Of a stretch of DNA of 64,000 bases, positions 57,401-64,000 are shown one piece after another; the first letter of the stretch is position 1, and each line of letters opens with the position of its first letter. Source of the stretch: Colius striatus (lineage: Eukaryota; Chordata; Aves; Coliiformes; Coliidae); NCBI RefSeq assembly GCF_028858725.1, contig NC_084790.1:3044001-3108000 (forward strand), written 5' to 3'. Under the pieces are notes generated by a model, which had not been told where the DNA came from, did not search any database, and worked only from the letters and a program-made list of their open reading frames with translations. A program made the translations under genes and the position numbers.

Positions 57401-60400
57401 GGCATCGCGGTTGCCACCCGCGTTGTGGCCGGTGCGTCCTCCCTCGCCAGAGCCGGCTTGTGTGGGTGAGATGTGTGTGGCAGCGTGGGCAACAGCCCTG
57501 CCTGCGTGGCTGCATGGTGAGCGGGACAGAGCCCTGTCCTGTCACCAGGGATGCTCTTGGTGCCGCGGGAGCTGTGGCTGTGGGTGCCACGTCCTCCTGC
57601 CTGTGCACTGCTGGCCTGGTTATCACCTTACGGAGCATCGCTTTTCCCTGCCAGTGCCCAGGCCGGGCTGAGGAGTGGCTAAGAGGCTCCACACAGCCAC
57701 TGCCACTGGCCCACTGGCCACAGACGCGCTGGGGTGTCAGCGAGCACCGAGAGCTCCCCGGTCAGGGCGGCAGCAGCGCCCGCTGAGACTGGCCTGTGCA
57801 GATGGGGAGAGCAGCGCCCGTGTGCCTCGGGTCTGTGCCGTGTACCTACACCCCAAAACGCTGCAGTGGGCACCCCCTTCCTGAGCCTGGGAGGATGGGG
57901 CGAGCGCGGCGCAGGGCTCAGGGAGGCGGTTGGGGTTGGGAGGGCAGGGGCGGGTCTGGCTGCTGCGGTGGGCGCCGCTGGAGGCAGCTCCCCCCGGCGC
58001 TGGGTGCTCGGCGGCCCCCCGCCCGTGTTTCCTTTCCGGATGGATTTCCTGTTTTCGGCTGTGGGGCCCGATGCGGAGCCGCCCGGGGTGGGGTGCGGCG
58101 AGGCGGGGCGCAGGTCCGCAGAGGAGGGGGCTGCGCTCCGTGCCAGCCGTTCCCCCGCCGAGGGGCGAGGGATGCCCGGCAGCGTGTCGCTGGGGTTGCT
58201 GCTCGCACAAAGCGTCCCCGGAGCCTTTGCCGGTGGCGAACCCTTGGGGCTGGCTGATGGTGTGACCTGCTGCTGAGCTCCCACCGGCCAGGGCTGGCTG
58301 GGGACCTGGATGGTGGCCCCTGGCTGCTGGGTCCCCAGCTCAGCGCTGGGTATGATGATCCCAAGTGGATGGTGGGGATCAGTGGGGGTGGTGCTGTGGG
58401 TCACCATGCTGCTCCTGCAGCCAGGAGCTGGCTGAGCAGAGGGAATCACCCCGGGAGCTGGGTGGCACAGAGGCAGAGATGCTGGCGGTCATCCTGCTCC
58501 CTGGAGCAATCTGGCAGTGCAAGGTTGCAAAACAGCTCCTGTGCTGGAGCTGGGGGAAACAACCCCTGTGCAGGGCAGCCTGCAGAGGAGCGGTGCTGCT
58601 GCCTACCGACTGGCCCTGGATGGCATCTCCCTCTGGGACAGCAGGATCCATCCAGCTCCAGGGTGGAACTGAGGGCTGGGACTGGGGCTGGTTCCCCCTT
58701 ACCTGGGATGCTGAGAGCTGGGTAACAGCAGGAGCTAGCTGGGCACATGAGTCACCCATCCTGATTGCTCTTGGGCTGGGACTGGCTGGCCCCGTGGACA
58801 CATATCCAGATGCTTTGGGGTCGGACACGGGGCTGTGCTTGGCCAGGCTGCTAGCCAGCTCTGTGCCAGCCCCACATGGGCACTGTGGAAGCTCTCAGGG
58901 TGCTGGAAGGGACATCCCTTTGCCCCCAGCTTGAGCAGCTGGGCAGGAGCAGCCTCTGCCAGCGATACCACCAGATTAGAGGTGACTCACCATAATCTTG
59001 AAGAAGTGGATTAAATTCTCCTCCTGCTGCACTAGTTAATGAAATCCAGCCCATAATATGCTCCAGGCCCTGCTGTTCCCTCTCATCCTTTGCCTCCTCC
59101 AGCCCCTTGGCAGCAGGATCGCCCTGCTGAGGTCAGGGCTGGCACAGGGGCACGGTCAGAGTGTGGGCATGGGGTGCAGGCAGCAAAGAGCCTGTACCAG
59201 CTGTGACTCCATGTGAGCTGTGACAGCAGCAGCTGTGGGCTCCATGGGATGGGGCTGTGGGCCGTGCTTGTCCCCAGCGTGTGACACTGCCACGGGCTGT
59301 CCTGCACCAGTCCCCTGCAGGTGGGATGGGAAGGGTCTGGTTGGGGGTCCTCAGAAGCGGCTCTGCCCATGCACCGCCTCAGGGTGCCCCAGGCATCTGT
59401 GTACCCCACTGCTGAGGTGCCTGGGGCGCAGAGGAAGGCGTGAGGGGCTGTGGTGTCTGGCCACAGGATGGTCCTGCAGGAGGCTGTTTTCCTCTGGTGG
59501 CCCCACACTGGGGAGACAAAGACCATGCCCGTGTGTGGCTGTGCCTCCAAGGGTGAGGATCAGGGATCCGGCTCAGGGCCGGGAGCAGGAAGGAAGGAAG
59601 GAAGGAAAGCAGAGTTAAAATAAGCCAGGCAGTGAAGCTGTGGGGGAGGCCAAGGCTGGAGCCAGCTCCCAGCCTCCTGGGAGAGGGTTGGACCGGGGCT
59701 TCACGTGGTGCTGGGCCCCACTGGGGTACTGTGCTTTGCGTTAGGGCTGGGGTGGGGAGAGCGTGCGGCAGGAGGGTGCCGGGTGCCCCATCCCTGATGG
59801 CTCTGCCCCCTTCTCCCACCCTGGCAGGATGGGTCCCGGCAGCGGCCGCCGCAGAAGAAGAAGACGGTGTCTTTCAGCACGATGCCCAACGACCGCAAGA
59901 TCAACAGCACGGCCGCCTGCATCTCCTTCATGCTGGAGGGCTGCGAGCTGAAGAAGGTGCGCTCCAACTCCCGCATGTACAGCCGCTTCTTCGTGCTAGA
60001 CGCCGACATGCGCTCCCTGCGCTGGGAGCCCTCCAAGAAGGACTCGGAGAAGGCCAAGATCGAGATCAAGTCGGTCAAAGAGGTTCGTGTGGGCAAGAAG
60101 ACACCCGTCCTGCGCAGCAATGGCCTCTCCGACCAGTTCCCGGATGAATGCGCCTTCTCCATCATCTATGGAGACAACTACGAGTCTCTGGACCTGGTGG
60201 CCGGCTCGGCTGACGTGGTGAGCGCCTGGGTGATGGGGCTCAGGTACCTGGTGTCCTATGGGAAGCACACCCCTGAGGCTCCCGGGACCGGCCACCCCAG
60301 CCTCAGGACCTCTTGGATCTCCTCCGTCTTTGACCTGGCTGACCTGGAGAAGTCCGGCCGCATCCCCGTGTCCCGGGCAGTGCAGCTGATCAAAGCCCTC

Positions 60401-63400
60401 AACCCAGGCATGAAGGCTTCCACCATCGAGCTGAAGTTCAAGGAGCTGCAGAAGGCCAGCGAGCGTCCCGGTGCGGAGGTGGCCTGCGACCTCTTCGTGG
60501 AGGCGTACTGCGAGCTCTGCACCCGCCCCGAGATCTTCTTCCTGCTGGTGCAGTTCTCCAGCAACAAGGAATACCTCGGCCTGAAGGACCTGCTGATGTT
60601 CCTGGAAGTGGAGCAAGGCATGGAAGGGGTGACGGAGGAGAAGTGCTTGGAGATCGTCAGCAAGTACGAGCCCTCCAAGGAAGGCCGGGAGAAGGGCTAC
60701 CTGGCCATCGACGGCTTCACGCGCTACCTGCTCTCTGCCGACTGCTCCATCTTCGACCCGCAGCACCGCAAGGTGTGCCAGGACATGGCTCAGCCCCTCT
60801 CCCACTACTACATCAGCTCTGCCCACAGCGCCTGCCTGCTGGAGGACAACTTCTGGGGCCGCTCGGACATCAGCGGCTACATCGGCGCCCTGGGCTTGGG
60901 CTGCCGCAGCATCGAGCTGGTGCTGTGGGACGGCCCCGAGGGTGAGCCCGTGGTCTACACCAGCCCCTCGGCCTCTTCCTGCGTGCCCTTCCGCACCGTG
61001 GTGGGGCTGATAGACCAGCACGCCTTCGCCGCCTCCGCCTACCCTCTCATCCTCTGCCTGGTCGTGCGCTGCTCGGCTCCCCAGCAACGCCTCGCTGCCC
61101 AGTGCCTGCGCAAGACGCTGGGGGAGAAGCTGTACCTGGACCCCCCCAACCCCACCGCGTCCTATTTGCCCTCCCCGGAGCAGCTCAAGGGCCGAATCCT
61201 CATCAAAGGCAAGAAGCTGCCCGCTGGCTGTGAGGACAGCGAGGGGGAGGTGTCGGATGAGGAGGAAGGCTGGGAGCTGGCCCGGCGGCTGGGGCAGGAC
61301 GACGGCGAGTCGCCGGAGGGAGGTGGCCCGAGGCGGGTGCGCCTCAGCCGGGAGCTGTCGGAGCTGGTGAGCCTGTGCCAGGCTGTCCCTTTCCAGGACT
61401 TTGAAAGCTCGAGGCGCGGGCAGCGCTACTGGGAGATGTGCTCCTTCAGCGAGGTGGAGGCGGGACGCTTCGCCAACGAGTGCCCGGCCGAGCTGGTGAG
61501 CTACAACAAGCGGTTCCTCTCCCGCGTCTACCCCAGCCCCATGCGCATCGACGCCAGCAACATGAACCCCCAGGACTTCTGGAAGTGCGGCTGCCAGATG
61601 GTGGCCATGAACTACCAGACGCCGGGGCTCATGATGGACCTGAACACGGGCTGGTTCCGGCAGAACGGGGCCTGTGGCTATGTCCTCCGCCCCGCCATCA
61701 TGCGGGAAGAGGTCTCCTACTTCAGTGCCAACGCCAAGGACTCGTTGCCCGGGGTGCCCGCGCAGCTCCTGCACCTCAAGGTCATCAGCGGGCAGAACTT
61801 GCCCAAGCCCAAAGGCTCAGGAGCCAAAGGGGAGGTGGTGGAGCCCTACGTCTGCGCCGAGATCCACGGCATCCCGGCCGACTGCGCCGAGCACCGCACC
61901 AAGACGGCTCTGCAGAGCGGGGACAACCCCATCTTCGACGAGAGCCTCGAGTTCCAGATCAACCTTCCGGAGCTGGCCGTCCTGCGCTTCGTCGTGCTGG
62001 ACGACGACTACATCGGGGACGAGTTCATCGCCCAGTACACCATCCCCTTCGAGTGCCTGCAGCCCGGTTACCGACACATCCCCCTCCAGTCCCTGTCCGG
62101 GGAGCCCCTGCCCCACGCCACCCTCTTCGTGCACGTGGCCATCACCGACCGCCGCGGCGGGGGCAAGGGGCATCGGCGGGGGCTGGCGGGGCGCCGGGGC
62201 CGCCGGGTGCGGGAGTACACCTCCACCAAAGCCACTGGCATCAAGGCCATCGATGAAGTCTTTCGGACGGCCACGCAGCCGCTGCGGGAGGCCACCGACC
62301 TGCGGGAGAACGTGCAGGTACGGACCCCGCGGAGGGACCGGGGGACCTGGATTCTGGAGGAGGATGGGGCTGGAGTGTCTCCCCTCTTCCTGGGGGACGT
62401 AGGCGAGGAGCAGAGCCAGGGGAAATGGGGCTGTTGTAGGTGTTGGGGCTCTCGGAGGCTAGATACCTGTCTTTTTGTGTCCTTTTGTGTGCCCTTGGCC
62501 ACGAGAGCACATTGCTGGCTCATGGTTAGTTTGTTATCAACCTGGGAGTTCTGGTTGTTAATAAACCAACCATGAGCCAGCAATGTGCCCTCGTGGGCAA
62601 GAAGCCAATGGCATCCTGGGATGCATCAAAAAGAGTGTGGCTGGTAGGTTGAGGGAAGTTTTGCTCCCCCTCTCCCCTGCTGAGGCCTCATCTGGAGTCC
62701 CGTGTCCAGTTGTGGGCTCCCCAGCTGCAGAGGGACAGGGAAGTGCTGGAGAGAGGCCAGCACAGGGCCAGCAAGATGATCAGGGGACTGGAGCATCATC
62801 CTGCTGAGGAAAGGCTGTGGGATCTGGGGCTGTTTAGTCTGGAGAAGGCTGGGGGGGCTCTCATTAATATTTACCAATACCTAAATGGTGGGTGTCAGAA
62901 GGTTGGGACATCCCTTTTCTCTGTGGTGTATAGCAACAGAACAGGAGGTGATGGGATGAAGCTGGAACACAAACAGTTCCATTTAAACATAAGGAAAACT
63001 GTTTCAGTGCTGAGGTGAGGGAGCCCTGGCCCAGGCTGCCCCGGGGGGTGTGGAGGCTCCTTCTCTGGAGGTTTCCAAACCCACCTGGACACGTTCCTGT
63101 GTGACCTGATCTAGGTGGGAGCTGCTTCTGCAGGGGGGTTGGACTGGATGATCTCTAAAGGTCCCTTCCAACCCTCACCACCATTCCATGACTGTGATTC
63201 CCGCAGAACGCGCTGGTTTCCTTCAAGGAGCTGTGTGGGCTGACGCCCGCCGCCAACATGAAGCAGTGCATCCTGACAGTAGCTGCGTGGCTGCTGCACA
63301 GTGACAGCACACCCAGTGTCACCCTCAACCTGGCAGAGAAGTACCCTCCCATGGAAGCCCAGGGCCCCATCCCGGACCTGCTGCGCAAGGTCCTCACCGC

Positions 63401-64000
63401 CTACGAGACAGTGAGTGCCGTCTGGCAGCGGTGGGGATGCTCCGTGGGGGTAGTGGCACTGGGAACAACACCCTGCCCAGGATGAGGCACTCCAAACTCG
63501 CTGCATCCCATGCATGGGAGCGTTCTGGTGCGGGGGGGAGGCTGGTGGGGGGAGGAGCCTTGTGGAGGTACAGGCTTGTCCAGCTCGGTGCAAGCCCTGG
63601 GACCCTGCAGCCCCTGTGCCCATGCTCATGCTGCCTGCTCGCTGTGCCAGGGCCAGCTGGGTGTCCTGCGGTCCTGCCTAGTGGGGGAAATCCCATTAAT
63701 AGCCACAGCTAGAGCTGCTTCCTTCCTTTGTGTTAGAGGAGGACGTGGCCACCGGCCAAGCACTGGTCCTGTCACACCTGGCTGCGCACAGCGGGGTGAG
63801 GAGGGCCCAGACCCTGGCCGCTGCAATGGGGTGAGGGGCAGCCCCTGCCCGAGCCTCTCCTCTCCATCTGCTCTGCCAGGGGGGTGTGTGGGGCCGGGGT
63901 CTGCCCAGCTCCTCATGCCATCCCTCTCCCTAGATGATCCAGACCAGCCGCACGCTGATCGAATCCGCTGACGTGGTGTACGGCAAACTCATCCAGGCGC
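54178..64000 (+). CDS. PLC-related catalytically inactive protein (PLCL/PRIP family), third paralogue; 3' part outside window
   Basis: Exons: 54178-54387, 59828-62317 (one 830-codon exon, as in PLCL1/2), 63207-63410, 63934-64000 and on. Start chosen because MAEG matches the PLCL1 start; the frame is open further upstream. Residues: Gly15 run (26-40), a PP1-docking KKTVSF (81-86), PH domain (about 99-210, basic cluster KKVRSNSR), EF-hands (about 220-370), X box (about 390-540), acidic linker, Y box (about 579-697), C2 (about 718-836). Relative to PLC-delta1 (H311, N312, E341, D343, H356, E390) it keeps the first His (403) and Glu (433) but has Ser404, Val435, Thr448 and Val482, so it cannot be a lipase. 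The closest sequence I know is PLCL2, but that gene lies elsewhere. Family role: binds Ins(1,4,5)P3, PP1/PP2A and GABA-A receptor partners. It lies downstream of GHDC on the same strand. Confidence 0.93.
54253..54297 (+). repeat. (GGC)15 trinucleotide run encoding Gly15
   Basis: Fifteen perfect GGC codons in exon 1 of the PLCL gene, 25 codons after the ATG. Likely length-variable. Confidence 0.95.
54388..59827 (+). other. Intron 1 of the PLCL gene
   Basis: About 5.4 kb without any exon I can support. A GC-rich patch at 57880-58260 has CpG content and might be regulatory. A short GGAA/AAGG run occurs at 59590-59610. Confidence 0.5.
62494..62601. repeat. 49-bp inverted repeat with 10-nt spacer (5'-inverted CR1)
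   Basis: Arms 62494-62542 and 62553-62601 are reverse complements with about six mismatches; both derive from the CR1 segment GCACATTGCTGGCTCATGG. The right arm continues into a sense CR1, so the left arm is an inverted copy of the same CR1 segment. Confidence 0.9.
62553..63200 (+). mobile_element. CR1 LINE, about 650 bp, sense, ending at the splice acceptor of PLCL exon 3
   Basis: Contains the CCTCATCTGGAGTCCCGTGT, GATCTGGGGCTGTTTAGTCT, CATTTAAACATAAGGAAAAC and GAGGGAGCCCTGGCCCAGGC signatures, and ends in CACCATTCCATGACTGTGAT plus TC at 63200. Only CCGCAG separates it from the exon starting at 63207, so the branch point and pyrimidine tract are probably CR1-derived. Confidence 0.95.

Noticed and set aside
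59996-61774. A 592-codon minus-strand open frame opposite PLCL exon 2
   Set aside because: It is the antisense shadow of a conserved coding exon; codon structure and conservation support the plus strand only.

Overview
This is a 64 kb piece of a bird genome, probably a GC-rich microchromosome. Three things point to a bird: about ten CR1 LINE fragments with the TGATTCTR-type 3' tail, very compact introns (some only 68-75 nt), and CpG-rich promoters. The coding exons give full-length, vertebrate-type proteins with the residue numbering of their human orthologues. All four genes lie on the + strand.

Layout. 1-950: CpG-island promoter of STAT3, with a (GGGGCC)10 hexanucleotide tract, a CRE and two CCAAT boxes. 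7871-16782: the 23 coding exons of STAT3, which I could splice into exactly 770 codons plus a stop, followed by a roughly 2.1 kb 3'UTR ending near 18890. 18.9-29.3 kb: intergenic, with CR1 copies and a few candidate enhancer motifs and no convincing gene; the second STAT5 gene of mammals is not seen. 29.3-30.3 kb: a very GC-rich CpG island that is probably the STAT5B promoter and non-coding exon 1. 40430-46343: the 18 coding exons of STAT5B (787 codons plus a stop). 47643-51367: GHDC, 8 exons, 533 codons; its intron 2 is almost entirely a 1.17 kb GGGNAT hexanucleotide satellite. 53.1-53.87 kb: a VNTR with a 116-bp higher-order period. 54178-64000: the first four exons (the fourth cut by the window edge) of a PLC-related inactive protein (PLCL/PRIP family).

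The STAT3-STAT5B-GHDC order matches human 17q21 with the STAT5 pair reduced to one gene. The PLCL gene is the surprise. Mammals have PLCL1 and PLCL2 elsewhere and, as far as I know, nothing here. Human PLCL2 sits near KCNH8, RAB5A and KAT2B, which are paralogues of the KCNH4, RAB5C and KAT2A genes found beside GHDC/STAT5B. This gene therefore looks like a third PLCL ohnologue kept in birds and lost in mammals, and it has lost more catalytic residues than PLCL2.

Functionally, STAT3 and STAT5B are SH2-domain transcription factors activated by JAKs downstream of cytokine and hormone receptors. GHDC is a poorly understood GH3-fold protein. PLCL proteins bind inositol phosphates and protein phosphatases rather than cutting PIP2. 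Several CR1 3' ends lie within about 12 nt of coding-exon splice sites, and hexanucleotide and longer tandem repeats recur at promoters and introns.
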